The notes: a model not told the origin generated them from the letters alone. A DNA stretch of 64,000 nt from an uncultured Candidatus Saccharibacteria bacterium (GCA_948945085.1 CARBGY010000002.1:68485-132484); one strand, 5' to 3'; shown: positions 8,004 to 16,960, numbered from the stretch's first letter. Numbers and translations: made by a program.

Positions 8004-8789
8004 ATGAAGATGGTAGTACCTTTGTTAACAGTAGTGGCTGCAATTAATGCAGCATCTTATGCCATAGCCAGATGGAATTGGCGACAGAGTGGTCAGTTCG
8101 GAGCCGAGCTGGTTGTAGCAAGGCCGGCCGACGAAAGCGGCATAATGAATTACTATGTCGCTGGAAACATCAACCAGCCAGATGTGGCTTTCAAGTTTAT
8201 GGAGCGGGATCTGGAGGGCGGAATTACTTATGTCATGTATCGCGAAAATCGCGGGTGCGACATGCGCTTAATCGCAAGACAAGTGATTAACGATGTACGA
8301 CTGCATGATTACAAAGCACGGGTGATAGGGATTTCGATTGGCGACCTGGTTGGACGATATGCAGAGGACGAGCTATACAGAGTGCAGACTATCGCAATCA
8401 ATCCGGAGCCGGATCCGAGGTTTTTAAAGCCCTGGGCGAGATGGTCGCTTAGAATTGGCACTCCGATAATGAAAGCTTTATTGGTTCCTTGCGGATGGCT
8501 GAGTCAGCTGCCGCTGGCAAGAGGATTCTCGCTGGCGTTCTTGGCGGACCAGTGGTGGGAAATTGCCTACCGATCGGATACTCCGACCGAGGAAGACAGC
8601 CTGATTGCGGTGATCTGCAGCAATAGGGACCAGTTCCTGAGCAATACATTCATTAAACGGGAATATGGCGGGATTCCGACGGAATTCGCGGACGCGGATC
8701 ATGGTAATACCGTCGATATGGCAGACGCATACGTTGTAGCTTGGAAACGATTGCTCAAACAGATAGGAGCACGTTTGCAGGAGTGGTAA
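8004..8789 (+). CDS. Putative membrane-anchored alpha/beta-hydrolase-like protein
   Basis: A 261-residue protein with a hydrophobic N-terminus (about residues 4-20) resembling a signal anchor. A Gly-Ile-Ser-Ile-Gly nucleophile elbow near residue 110 follows a predicted strand (Ala-Arg-Val-Ile). A late His in Asp-Ala-Asp-His-Gly near residue 234 could complete a Ser-Asp-His triad. This is the alpha/beta-hydrolase pattern, but overall similarity to any characterised esterase is not evident. The start is supported by GAGG at 7992-7995. A terminator follows directly. Substrate unknown. Confidence 0.6.
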   Translation: MKMVVPLLTVVAAINAASYAIARWNWRQSGQFGAELVVARPADESGIMNYYVAGNINQPDVAFKFMERDLEGGITYVMYRENRGCDMRLIARQVINDVRLHDYKARVIGISIGDLVGRYAEDELYRVQTIAINPEPDPRFLKPWARWSLRIGTPIMKALLVPCGWLSQLPLARGFSLAFLADQWWEIAYRSDTPTEEDSLIAVICSNRDQFLSNTFIKREYGGIPTEFADADHGNTVDMADAYVVAWKRLLKQIGARLQEW

Positions 8790-8811
8790 GAACGATGCGA
8801 ATAGTAAGCAA

Positions 8812-8841
8812 AACCCCTGACTACGGTCAGGGGTTCGTTTT
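8812..8841 (+). terminator. Strong terminator between convergent genes
   Basis: Ten-bp perfect stem AACCCCTGAC/GTCAGGGGTT, loop TACG, followed by CGTTTTGTT. The A-rich flank lets it also serve the converging radical SAM gene. Confidence 0.85.
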
Positions 8842-8853
8842 GTTAGGAGAATT

Positions 8854-9741
8854 TCAGCCTATTGTAGCAGCGTGAAAATCTAAAACATGGCAACAGTTTC
8901 GAGGGATTTGGATAGCCCTAACGCGATGACGGGCGAGAATTTCTTGTAGGGGTTCCTCGAGAAGATTTCCGAGGTAGAAGGGATTAAGTTCTTTTTTGAC
9001 TGGCAGATCGGCCGCCCAGATACACCAGAAGAGGTTACCGAGATGATCGAGACCAAGTTTAGTGTTGCTAAGGCCATTACATCGCTCCTGAAGGGCGCAG
9101 TTCTTTTTGACTTTTCCAGAATAGCCAAAGGTACGAAAAACATCAATAAGACGATCGGCGATTAGATGATCATTAGGGATAGATTGCTGATTGCGTCCAA
9201 CTGGCATAAGTCGCAAGAGCAAGACTGAAGAAGGATTGGTCGGCAAGAGGCTCTTTACGAGATGTTCGCAGTAGCTTTGGGACATCTCCCAAACTGGGAG
9301 CATGACATTATGCTCAATTCCCATTCGGTTCAGCATATTAAGTGCCATGAGATTTGTCAGGTTGTAGCCTTTACGAAGAGGATCATGGTACCACCAGGGG
9401 CGATCATACGTCAAATCATATGAACCAGCAAGAGATTTCAGTAATGGGGGGGGGGATGAATGAGCCAGGACAGAAAGACCGAGGCCGGAGATGGAAATAT
9501 TCTCGCGTCCATAAGTTGCAGAAGCAAGTTGCATGACTTCCAGACTTCCCTCGCCGCACCAGGGATCGCCGCCGGAAAAGTCAATCCGAACCGGCAACTT
9601 GGAATCAATGATAGCTCGCAAAATTCTGAGCTTCAGATCAGCATTGTCCTGAAAGGTTGTACGAGCGGAGGCAGCACAATGCGAACAGTGATACCGACAC
9701 TTTAAAGTGAGGTTCCAAACAAGACGGACTTCTTCAAACAT
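8854..9741 (-). CDS. Radical SAM protein with C-terminal cysteine cluster
   Basis: The N-terminus carries Lys-Cys-Arg-Tyr-His-Cys-Ser-His-Cys, the Cys-x3-Cys-x2-Cys ligand set of the SAM-binding [4Fe-4S] cluster, and Asp-Phe-Ser-Gly-Gly-Asp fits the SAM-binding GGE-type motif. Further cysteines (Cys-Ala-Leu-Gln-Glu-Arg-Cys, Trp-Cys-Ile-Trp and Asn-Cys-Cys-His) resemble a SPASM-like auxiliary cluster region. Such enzymes often modify peptides, but no precursor peptide gene is visible beside it. The start follows AAAGGAG. The coding sequence contains ten consecutive G (plus strand 9446-9455), read as Pro codons, so gain or loss of one base would switch the frame. Confidence 0.85.
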   Translation of the reverse strand: MFEEVRLVWNLTLKCRYHCSHCAASARTTFQDNADLKLRILRAIIDSKLPVRIDFSGGDPWCGEGSLEVMQLASATYGRENISISGLGLSVLAHSSPPPLLKSLAGSYDLTYDRPWWYHDPLRKGYNLTNLMALNMLNRMGIEHNVMLPVWEMSQSYCEHLVKSLLPTNPSSVLLLRLMPVGRNQQSIPNDHLIADRLIDVFRTFGYSGKVKKNCALQERCNGLSNTKLGLDHLGNLFWCIWAADLPVKKELNPFYLGNLLEEPLQEILARHRVRAIQIPRNCCHVLDFHAATIG

Positions 9742-9875
9742 GTTTTCTCCTTTCTAAATTGCAAAACTACGAGGTTACCTACTGGTTAAATTTTTAGTAT
9801 ATCCTGTCATCTTTTTATAGTACTTTTGGGTTTTTGTCAAGGTTTAATTCGAGATTAAAATTGTCAATATTGACG

Positions 9876-9899
9876 ACCACCTCAAGGGGTGGTTTTTTT
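9876..9899 (+). terminator. Orphan terminator-like hairpin upstream of tyrS
   Basis: ACCACC/GGTGGT stem followed by seven T, between the divergent radical SAM and tyrS genes. The tyrS -10 lies downstream at 9927, so the hairpin is not in the tyrS transcript. No forward gene lies directly upstream, so it may insulate tyrS or end a short unannotated transcript. Confidence 0.6.
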
Positions 9900-9939
9900 C
9901 TGGACCGAAGTTTAGGATAGATGTGATACAATATAGAAT

Positions 9940-11151
9940 ATGAGATTATCGGAAGAACTAATTTGGCGAGGCTTTTCAGCCGAAACAACCATTCAAGACC
10001 CAACAGAGTTAGATACAAGAGAAGTGAAAAAGTTTTATTGGGGGGCGGATCCGTCGGCTGATAGTTTAACGATCGGTAACTTAGCGGCTGCGATGATGTG
10101 TGCCTGCTTTGTAAGACATGGGTATGAGCCGACGTTGTTGGTTGGAGGGGCGACGGGACAGATTGGCGATCCGAAGGAGAATGGTGAACGAGATTTGAAG
10201 TCGTTAGACGAGGTTGAACATAATAAGAAATGTATTGCAGAGCAGATGCGACGAGTCTTTCGGCAAGATGATATTCGGGTTGTAGATAACTATGACTGGT
10301 TTAAAGAAATGAAATATTTAGAGTTTTTGCGTGAGGTTGGGAAAGCTTTCTCGATGACGCAGTTACTTGATCGGCAGTTTGTACAGAATAGAATTGGTGA
10401 AGGTGGGAGCGGAATTTCTTATGCAGAATTTTCTTATACTTTAATCCAGGGTTATGATTTTTTGCATTTGTATCGAAAATATGGAATTAATTTACAACTT
10501 TGTGGGGCGGACCAGTTTGGAAATTGCTCGAGCGGAATTCATTTAATTAAAAGGTTGGAGGGAGCAAAGGCTGACGCATGGTCGACACCACTAATTATTG
10601 ATCCAGCAACAGGGAGAAAGTTTGGAAAATCAGAGGGTAATGCGATTTGGTTAGACAGCAAGAAGACCTCGATATTCGATTTTTATCAGTTCTGGCTCAA
10701 TCAGACTGATGAGGCGGTGGAATATCTCTTGAAAATTTACACGTTGCTCGAGAAGGATGAAGTTGAAGAAATTATGGCGAAACATCAAACCAATCCTGGA
10801 CAGCGTGAAGCGCAGAAGGCCTTAGCACGAGGAGTAACGGAAGTTGTACACGGTAAAGAAGCTACAGAGGCGGTAATAAATCTAAGCGAAAGATTATTTA
10901 AAGGTGGGTTAGAGGAGCTGACGAGCGATGAAATTTGTGAGTTTAGTGAGTTTCTAGCAACAGCGAAGAAGAGGACAGGACTGTTTGAAGTTTTGGTAAA
11001 GACAGGGCTTTGTACGAGTAAGGGCGAGGCGCGGAAGTTAGCGGCGGCGGGGGCGATTACAGTAAATGGGGTAAAGGTAGCAGAGGATGCGCCGATTAGT
11101 CAAACTGCAATAGTGAAGCGGGGGAAGAATAAGTTTGCGGTGGTGGTGTAA
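9940..11151 (+). CDS. tyrS: Tyrosyl-tRNA synthetase
   Basis: Charges tRNA-Tyr in the cytoplasm. The 403 residues show the class I fold: Gly-Ala-Asp-Pro-Ser with the HIGH-type Thr-Ile-Gly-Asn (about residues 44-47), Tyr-Thr-Leu-Ile-Gln-Gly-Tyr-Asp near 166, Gly-Ala-Asp-Gln-Phe-Gly-Asn near 189, and the KMSKS-type Lys-Phe-Gly-Lys-Ser (227-231). A C-terminal S4 RNA-binding domain occupies about 340-403. The -10 (TACAAT, 9927-9932, with TGA before it) ends seven bases before the ATG, so the transcript is predicted to be leaderless. No T-box is present. Confidence 0.97.
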   Translation: MRLSEELIWRGFSAETTIQDPTELDTREVKKFYWGADPSADSLTIGNLAAAMMCACFVRHGYEPTLLVGGATGQIGDPKENGERDLKSLDEVEHNKKCIAEQMRRVFRQDDIRVVDNYDWFKEMKYLEFLREVGKAFSMTQLLDRQFVQNRIGEGGSGISYAEFSYTLIQGYDFLHLYRKYGINLQLCGADQFGNCSSGIHLIKRLEGAKADAWSTPLIIDPATGRKFGKSEGNAIWLDSKKTSIFDFYQFWLNQTDEAVEYLLKIYTLLEKDEVEEIMAKHQTNPGQREAQKALARGVTEVVHGKEATEAVINLSERLFKGGLEELTSDEICEFSEFLATAKKRTGLFEVLVKTGLCTSKGEARKLAAAGAITVNGVKVAEDAPISQTAIVKRGKNKFAVVV

Positions 11152-11152
11152 T

Positions 11153-11183
11153 TAAAAAAGCCGCCCAGCGGGGTGCTGAGCGG
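11153..11183 (-). terminator. Bidirectional terminator between tyrS and the 11208 gene
   Basis: CCGCCCAGC/GCTGAGCGG stem with a GGGGT loop and an A6 tract on the tyrS side, read as six T on the minus strand. Confidence 0.8.
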
Positions 11184-11207
11184 TTTGAGAGTCTTGCAGA
11201 CGTGAGA

Positions 11208-12152
11208 TTAGTCATCACAGTTTACCCCTCCGCCGATGGGAGCGAGGGCGCTGTTGCTAGTTTTTGTCGACGATGCAACAGTCGTAGGCAGTAGAGGAGA
11301 TGATTCCAAGAGAAAGCGGTGGCCAACGAGACAGAGTGCCATGATAACACAGGTTGCTAGACCGATGCGGAAGATATTCTTCTGAGTGGTTGGCTGAGGC
11401 ACGCGTTCAATGCAGAATTCTAGACCAAATTTTTTGGCTGTCTTCTTGGAAGTTAAAACTGTCCAGCGTCGGTGTGAGAGATACCCTAGCCAGAGGTATC
11501 GCGTGGATATCTCCGCTGCGTACTTCTTCGCTTTCTGTGTATATTGCTCGTAGTCATTACCGTTTTTTATGAGAACGTAATTATACTTTCTCGTGACAAC
11601 GATAGACTGCCTAATATAATCTCGTTGCAAAAAGGCAGCAAAATCCATGCATGAGAAGGCACCGTCGGAAGTCCCAGGGTGATTATGTAAACTTATAACA
11701 TCTTCTCTGCGCTGGTCTATTTCTTTCCAATCCTCTGAGGTAATATTACAGCTCTTTGGGGACTGATAAGTGCCCTCAGCTAGTTTCCTTCCAGAAAGGT
11801 CGAAAAAAGCGTTATACTCCCAATCTTCGTGTCGGATAGCTTCCATTACTTCCTTGAGATTATTGCCATGATTCGAGACGGTTGCTGTATTCTGAGTCTG
11901 ATGTGCAGTCTCTAAATAATCGATTATTTCCTCTTTGAACTCGTCAGAAAAAGCAATATCGATTAGGTACAAAAGTCTAAACATTAGCCCTAGGAATATC
12001 ATATCAACTGCAGGTGCGATTACCACGCAAATCACGATATTCCCAGTAACAATAGACATCAGTGTACCGCCACCTATTAATAAAAACAATACTCCGCAAA
12101 TTACTGCATAATACACTACATAATATATTACCTTTTTCTTATTAATCTTCAT
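11208..12152 (-). CDS. Membrane protein with a JAMM-like metal-site motif
   Basis: The 12152 start has a GGAGGGATAAAATG context; an ATG 60 bases upstream lacks one. Two hydrophobic segments lie near the N-terminus (about residues 9-33 and 38-64) and one near residues 265-285. The intervening soluble region contains Ser-Leu-His-Asn-His-Pro followed by Ser-Cys-Met-Asp. This resembles the JAB/JAMM metalloprotease pattern HxHP...Sx2D, though the spacing is one residue longer than in RadC. The role is unknown: a membrane-bound deubiquitinase-like or RadC-like protease fold is only an inference. No partner gene is adjacent. Confidence 0.6.
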   Translation of the reverse strand: MKINKKKVIYYVVYYAVICGVLFLLIGGGTLMSIVTGNIVICVVIAPAVDMIFLGLMFRLLYLIDIAFSDEFKEEIIDYLETAHQTQNTATVSNHGNNLKEVMEAIRHEDWEYNAFFDLSGRKLAEGTYQSPKSCNITSEDWKEIDQRREDVISLHNHPGTSDGAFSCMDFAAFLQRDYIRQSIVVTRKYNYVLIKNGNDYEQYTQKAKKYAAEISTRYLWLGYLSHRRWTVLTSKKTAKKFGLEFCIERVPQPTTQKNIFRIGLATCVIMALCLVGHRFLLESSPLLPTTVASSTKTSNSALAPIGGGVNCDD

Positions 12153-12418
12153 TTTATCCCTCCATTTTTCTTGAAGATCACGTTGCAAACTCTTAATGTA
12201 CACTAGAGGCATATTCTGTTGCGCCCCTTTTTATCCATTAAAAAGTTTTGCGGCGCGTGAATACACCCTATTTCTTTATTGTAGCACAGTATATATTATT
12301 TGTCAATAGTTTTTATGGTTTTTAGACAATGTTTCAAATATTTTGTACAAATGTGACAGAAAAGTGACGTTTTTTGGTACATTTTAGTGATTTTATGAGT
12401 TTGTGATATAATTAGGTT

Positions 12419-15163
12419 ATGACAAAAACTGCGAAAGATTTCGGAATGAAGCCGGTTGCGAAAAAACCGGCGAAGAGAGGAAATATGGGGGTTTATTCGA
12501 GTTTGGTGACAAACCAGACGAAAAAGTTAGCTTCTTCGGTAAAGGCTGCGAAGGGGAAAGCGTCGGAAATGATGACAAAGCGGAGCTCCGGAAAAAGTAG
12601 CGACGGGAGCAAAAAATTGCGTCCGCTGCCAAAAGAACAGCCGGCACGGTTTTTTGCGCATTTTAGATGGGAGAGAATTAAGGCTTATTGGTTTTCGAAG
12701 GCTGGTTTGAAGCGAGTTGGGAAAATTTTTGCGGCATGTTTTTTGTTAGGGATTATTGCGGTAGGGGCATTATTTGTTTATTACAAGAGCCAATTAAAAG
12801 AAATTCAACTAAACGATTTGACAATCTCGGAAACCGTCAATACCTATCTAGATCGAAACGGTGTGGTGCTTTGGGAAGACAAAGGAGATGCGGACTATCG
12901 GTTGGTTGTTGATGGCGATGATATTTCGACATATGTGCGCCAAGCGACGGTGGCGATCGAGGATAGGAGCTTCTACAGTCATCCGGGAGTGGATTTATCG
13001 GCGCTAGTGCGAGCGGTGTTGTCGACCGTGACTGGAAAGGGCGTGCAGGGTGGTTCGACCTTGACGCAGCAGTTGATTAAGCAGATTTATTTCTCGGATG
13101 AGGCGGCATCAGAAAACCGTGGTGGTATTGCGCGTAAAGTGAAAGAGCTAATCCTTTCAATTGAGCTTGAGAAGATGTATAGCAAAGAGCAAATTATTAC
13201 GATGTATCTCAATGAGTCCCCTTACGGTGGACGCAGAAACGGAATCGAGAGTGCAGCACAGACGTATTTTGGAAAAAGCGCGAAGGATTTAAACTTGGCA
13301 GAAAGTGCCTTGCTAGCGTCGATTCCGAATAACCCGGCGATTTTGAATCCGTATTATGAGGCTGGGAACGAGGCTCTAATTGAGCGACAACATAAAACTC
13401 TGGACGTGATGGCGGAGCTTGGGTATATTACAAAAGAAGAAGCAGAAGAAGCAAAGGCGGTGCCGATTTTGGATCAGATCTTGCCAGAATCGAGCCAATA
13501 TGACAATATTAAGGCTCCCCACTTTGTGATGGAAGTAAAGAAGCAGCTTGAAGAAAAGTATGGTATGCAGACTATGCGTACTGGTGGCTATACGATTACC
13601 ACAACACTTGATTACCGAGCGCAGGAGATGGCTGAAGCAGCGGTACAAGAGGGGCGAGCAATGCTGTACACGAATGGCAGTGATAATATTGCATTAGCGT
13701 CGGTAGATGTGGAAACGGCGCAGGTGATTGCAATGGTAGGGTCAGTAGATTGGGAAACTCCGGTTTATGGAGAAGTTAATGCGGCAGTGTCGGAGCTTGA
13801 GCCAGGATCAACGATTAAGCCGGTATTAGATTATTCTTCCCTGTTTAGCTTAACTGGTGACGCTGTGTATGGACCGGGGACGATCTTGAAAGATGAAAAC
13901 ATTGATTCGTTGTATTGTGCAGGATACACTGGAGCGTGCGCCTTACGGAACTTTACGGGGTCATTTTACGGAAATATTACAATCCGAGAGTCGCTAGGAA
14001 ACTCGCTTAACATTGGTGCGGTAAAAGCATTAGCGATCGCAGGTATTGATAATTCGCTGGAAATCTTGCATAATCTGGGTGATAAAAATTACTGCGCAAA
14101 CAATAACACAGCTGGGTTGTCGATGGCAATTGGTAGTGGATGTACAGTTTTACCAGTAGAGCACGCCAATACTTATGCTTCCTTAGCGAGAGGTGGTGTT
14201 TATAAGGAATTAACTTATGTACTAGAAGTGAAAGATCAAAATGGGAAGGTGATTGATACTTGGCACGATGAAGCGGGTGAGCGGGCAATCGATGAGCAGG
14301 TCGCTTACGAACTTTCTAGCATTTTGTCGGATGCAGGTGCGCGCCAATTAGTCTTCGGTTCGAGTGGAAGTGCGCCAGGTTTTGTAGTGAATGGTGTTTG
14401 GACCGCAACTAAGACCGGTACTTCGACAACCTCTAACAGTGCCGTTGCGAAAGATTTATGGATGGCTAGCTACTCGACTGCTGTAGCGACAGTGGTTTGG
14501 AATGGTAATCATGATGGTTCAGGATTAACAAGTAGCTCAAACAATGTAACCCGAGTCGTAGTAAATTCTTACATGGAGAACGTACATAAGAATCTGTATG
14601 CCCAAGAGGGTAAATGGAAATCCGGTGATGAGCCAGTGCGACCGGCGGGAATTCAGGAACTGACCGTCAATGGTAAGACCGATATTTGGCCGAGCTGGTA
14701 TAATTCGAAAAACTCGGGAGTTACGACAGAGAAAGTTGCGTTTAATAAAGCAAACGGAAAGAGAGCAATCGCTTGTACACCGGAGGATCAAAGGATTGAG
14801 CTTGAGATTACGAAGATTATTGACCCGATTACGAAGAATGAAGTATGGAATGTACCAGAGGGCTACGATTACGAATCAGAAGACACCTGTGATGTCGTCA
14901 GTCCGGAGATTGGCTTAGAATTAAGGAAATTTGATTCTGAGGCGCCGTGGTTATTCATTACCTTTAAAGAGGGGTCAAACAAGCTTAAGAGTTACAAGAT
15001 TACGGTGGACGGAGTTTTGACAGGAAGTGGATCCGTGACTGATTTGGTGATGACAAATGGACTTAAACAGACTCTGGCTGGAAACGAGAAGGATGTAACG
15101 GTTGAATTGATTGATGAGTCTGGTCTCTCGGTGAAGAAGTCATTTACGATGTTTAACTGGTAG
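12419..15163 (+). CDS. Class A penicillin-binding protein (PBP1A type)
   Basis: Bifunctional peptidoglycan glycosyltransferase/transpeptidase at the outer face of the cytoplasmic membrane. A basic cytoplasmic stretch of about 100 residues precedes one membrane segment (about 103-122). The GT51 domain shows Glu181-Asp-Arg-Ser-Phe-Tyr and Gln-Gly-Gly-Ser-Thr-Leu-Thr-Gln-Gln near 210. The transpeptidase domain has Ser464-Thr-Ile-Lys467, Ser529-Leu-Asn531 and Lys665-Thr-Gly667. A C-terminal region of about 200 residues follows. The 914-residue length is normal for the family. The -10 TATAAT (12407-12412) ends six bases before the ATG, predicting a leaderless mRNA. Confidence 0.95.
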   Translation: MTKTAKDFGMKPVAKKPAKRGNMGVYSSLVTNQTKKLASSVKAAKGKASEMMTKRSSGKSSDGSKKLRPLPKEQPARFFAHFRWERIKAYWFSKAGLKRVGKIFAACFLLGIIAVGALFVYYKSQLKEIQLNDLTISETVNTYLDRNGVVLWEDKGDADYRLVVDGDDISTYVRQATVAIEDRSFYSHPGVDLSALVRAVLSTVTGKGVQGGSTLTQQLIKQIYFSDEAASENRGGIARKVKELILSIELEKMYSKEQIITMYLNESPYGGRRNGIESAAQTYFGKSAKDLNLAESALLASIPNNPAILNPYYEAGNEALIERQHKTLDVMAELGYITKEEAEEAKAVPILDQILPESSQYDNIKAPHFVMEVKKQLEEKYGMQTMRTGGYTITTTLDYRAQEMAEAAVQEGRAMLYTNGSDNIALASVDVETAQVIAMVGSVDWETPVYGEVNAAVSELEPGSTIKPVLDYSSLFSLTGDAVYGPGTILKDENIDSLYCAGYTGACALRNFTGSFYGNITIRESLGNSLNIGAVKALAIAGIDNSLEILHNLGDKNYCANNNTAGLSMAIGSGCTVLPVEHANTYASLARGGVYKELTYVLEVKDQNGKVIDTWHDEAGERAIDEQVAYELSSILSDAGARQLVFGSSGSAPGFVVNGVWTATKTGTSTTSNSAVAKDLWMASYSTAVATVVWNGNHDGSGLTSSSNNVTRVVVNSYMENVHKNLYAQEGKWKSGDEPVRPAGIQELTVNGKTDIWPSWYNSKNSGVTTEKVAFNKANGKRAIACTPEDQRIELEITKIIDPITKNEVWNVPEGYDYESEDTCDVVSPEIGLELRKFDSEAPWLFITFKEGSNKLKSYKITVDGVLTGSGSVTDLVMTNGLKQTLAGNEKDVTVELIDESGLSVKKSFTMFNW

Positions 15164-15194
15164 AGTTGGATGTTTGTGATGTGGGGGCATACAA

Positions 15195-15497
15195 CTAGCG
15201 CGCCGAGAAACCACGGGATCGATTGTCGTAGTATGATGGAGCGATGTTTGTACTACTGAGATGAGAGCGGTATGCGTCTGTGGCGGTGGGGTAAATGGTA
15301 GTTGGCCAGTAGCCACTATCGTTACCCGCGAACTTTAATGAACCAGAATTTAGATTGATATACCCGCCGCGTACATAGTATAAGGGACTGGCTGCGGTGT
15401 TGTTTAAGTAGTTATCGGCACTCGTACCTTTTATGATCAGTGAGACGGTGGCGCTCATGCATCCGTACACTCGTGTAACTAGCACATTTGTACACAA
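15195..15497 (-). pseudogene. Silent lectin/FISUMP-like cassette C1 (SVRCI type)
   Basis: A 100-codon open frame without ATG or ribosome binding site; only TTG is available. It encodes the C-terminal part of a C-type-lectin/FISUMP-like domain: Ala-Ala-Ser-Pro-Leu-Tyr-Tyr-Val-Arg-Gly-Gly, then Ser-Gly-Tyr-Trp, Tyr-Tyr-Asp-Asn-Arg and a final Gly-Phe-Ser-Ala-Arg before a stop. In the related cassettes at 27.5 and 48.8 kb this end reads Gly-Phe-Ser-Val-Arg-Cys-Ile; here the Cys codon is replaced by TAG. It extends about 30 codons further upstream than the other copies. It is divergent (head-to-head) with cassette C2, and the two meet at a short palindrome. Confidence 0.75.
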
Positions 15498-15501
15498 ATG
15501 T
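15484..15501. repeat. Palindrome at the junction of cassettes C1 and C2
   Basis: ACATTTGT-AC-ACAAATGT, two perfect 8-bp arms around two bases. It sits exactly where the two divergent cassettes abut and contains the ATG that opens C2. Confidence 0.7.
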
Positions 15502-15713
15502 ACGTCCGTAGCGGATATATCTTGTTAACTTATCGGTCTCTACGTTACGCTGGACGTTTTGGTTATGTGCGCTCCAATACTACTGAACGTACTAAATTCG
15601 ATCCAGCCATTGTTTATTCCTATTACTATCATTTTGATTAAAACTATAGTACCCCATCAAGTGGTCCGTTAGATTCCTGGCATGCTCACCCCATCCGCTG
15701 TCTAGCATACTAA
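15498..15713 (+). pseudogene. Silent lectin/FISUMP-like cassette C2 (PIRCL type)
   Basis: Opens with ATG and Tyr-Val-Arg-Ser-Gly-Tyr, continues with Leu-Arg-Tyr-Ala-Gly, and has an in-frame TAA at 15639-15641. After it the frame resumes with Pro-Ser-Ser-Gly-Pro and ends Pro-Ile-Arg-Cys-Leu-Ala-Tyr-stop. The start TCCGTAGCGG and the end CCCCATCCGCTGTCTAGCAT are shared with cassettes at 28.1, 28.5 and 48.7 kb. The 3' flank to about 15750 matches that of C4. No gene body precedes it. Confidence 0.75.
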
Positions 15714-15781
15714 TAATATATATTATGTATCATATGTGGGTTAGATAGCGCTAGTGTAAAGTCTTTGCTTTGGATGGTTTT

Positions 15782-16960
15782 CTAATTTGAGAGTTCAGGA
15801 AGGTCGATGCCATGAGTATGAGCGTATTTAGTGTTTTCTTTGAGCACTTTTTGGTATTTCTCTACAAGATCGTCGCGGTGCTCGAGCTTTGCAACATCAA
15901 GTGCTAAATGATAGCGAGAAGCTGAATTTACGCTAAGCATCTCGAACGGAGTTGTTGTACTTCCCTGTTCCAGAAAACCATGAACTTTAAAGCGCGCCGA
16001 ATCACTATAATTAGATAGAATTTGTTTTAGGGTATCTGGGTAGCCGTGAAAATCGGCAATAATAGGTTTGTCTTTAGTGAAGGTTTTATCAAACTCAGCC
16101 GGTGTAAGCTTGCGATCAACCGTTCCGATTGCACCATACGATAGGGCAGAAATATTAACAAAGCGGAACTTTTTGTTTGGAAGATCTTTGCGGAGAAGCT
16201 TGATAGCCATAATTGCCTCATTACTAACAATATCACCGACTCCAGCAAAAACATAATCTGGATCTTCATCACTAAGAAAATCAAAGATGCTTATGCCACC
16301 ATCACCAAACTGGGAGTCTGCTTCGTGAGAGTTTAACCAGCGAGGCTGATCGGTTTTATTAAATGTTGTAAGATTTACAACATTATTAGTATGCATCATA
16401 TAGATAAAGGATGCTTCCGCGGTGACATCATCGATAGGAAAAAGACAGTTGCTAAGATTACTCGGCAGACTAAGTAACGTCGAGATGAGTGCAGGCGATT
16501 GATGTGTAAAACCATTATGGTCTTGACGCCAACAGGTACTAGTTGATAAAAGGTTAGCAGCAGGATATTCAGGACGCCAAGTAACTTTTTTGGATTGCTG
16601 GAGAAACTTAAGATGCTGGAGAAGTTGTGAGGCAATAATCATGAAGAAGGATTCGTAACTCGTCATAGCGGCATGACCGCCAGCGGAAAGATGACCGGCC
16701 ATACAGGCAAAAAGTGAATTTTCCGAAAGCATTTCGATAATGCGGCCATCCGGTGACTCCGGCATGTCAAAATCAGCACGAGGTAGATTCCAGGCGCGGC
16801 TAGATACTTCATAGACAGCATCGAGTTTATTGCTAGTGGTTTCATCGGGAGAAAAAAGATAAAAATCGTCATGTTTCGACATGTAATCTGCCATAGCGGC
16901 GCCAATACTCTTAGCGGGAGAAAATTTTTCCGTGCCGGGATTTTCTACTATGTCAATCAT
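15782..16960 (-). CDS. Phosphoketolase, C-terminal subunit (split gene)
   Basis: A 392-residue protein matching the second half of xylulose-5-phosphate/fructose-6-phosphate phosphoketolase. It has Phe-Ser-Pro-Asp-Glu-Thr-Thr-Ser-Asn, Gly-His-Leu-Ser-Ala-Gly-Gly-His-Ala-Ala, Thr-Ser-Tyr-Glu-Ser-Phe, Arg-Gln-Asp-His-Asn-Gly-Phe-Thr-His-Gln and a C-terminal Gly-Phe-Leu-Glu-Gln-Gly-Ser-Thr-Thr-Thr-Pro-Phe. It begins at an ATG overlapping the TGA of the upstream gene (ATGA). The region joining the two halves in one-chain enzymes (the Gly-Ala-Asn-Pro segment) is absent on both sides of the junction. The two chains presumably form one ThDP enzyme cleaving ketose phosphates to acetyl phosphate. Confidence 0.9.
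   Translation of the reverse strand: MIDIVENPGTEKFSPAKSIGAAMADYMSKHDDFYLFSPDETTSNKLDAVYEVSSRAWNLPRADFDMPESPDGRIIEMLSENSLFACMAGHLSAGGHAAMTSYESFFMIIASQLLQHLKFLQQSKKVTWRPEYPAANLLSTSTCWRQDHNGFTHQSPALISTLLSLPSNLSNCLFPIDDVTAEASFIYMMHTNNVVNLTTFNKTDQPRWLNSHEADSQFGDGGISIFDFLSDEDPDYVFAGVGDIVSNEAIMAIKLLRKDLPNKKFRFVNISALSYGAIGTVDRKLTPAEFDKTFTKDKPIIADFHGYPDTLKQILSNYSDSARFKVHGFLEQGSTTTPFEMLSVNSASRYHLALDVAKLEHRDDLVEKYQKVLKENTKYAHTHGIDLPELSN

Noticed and set aside
9876..9899. T-box leader or attenuator for tyrS
   Set aside because: The hairpin lies upstream of the tyrS -10, so it is not in the tyrS mRNA, and no T-box sequence is present.
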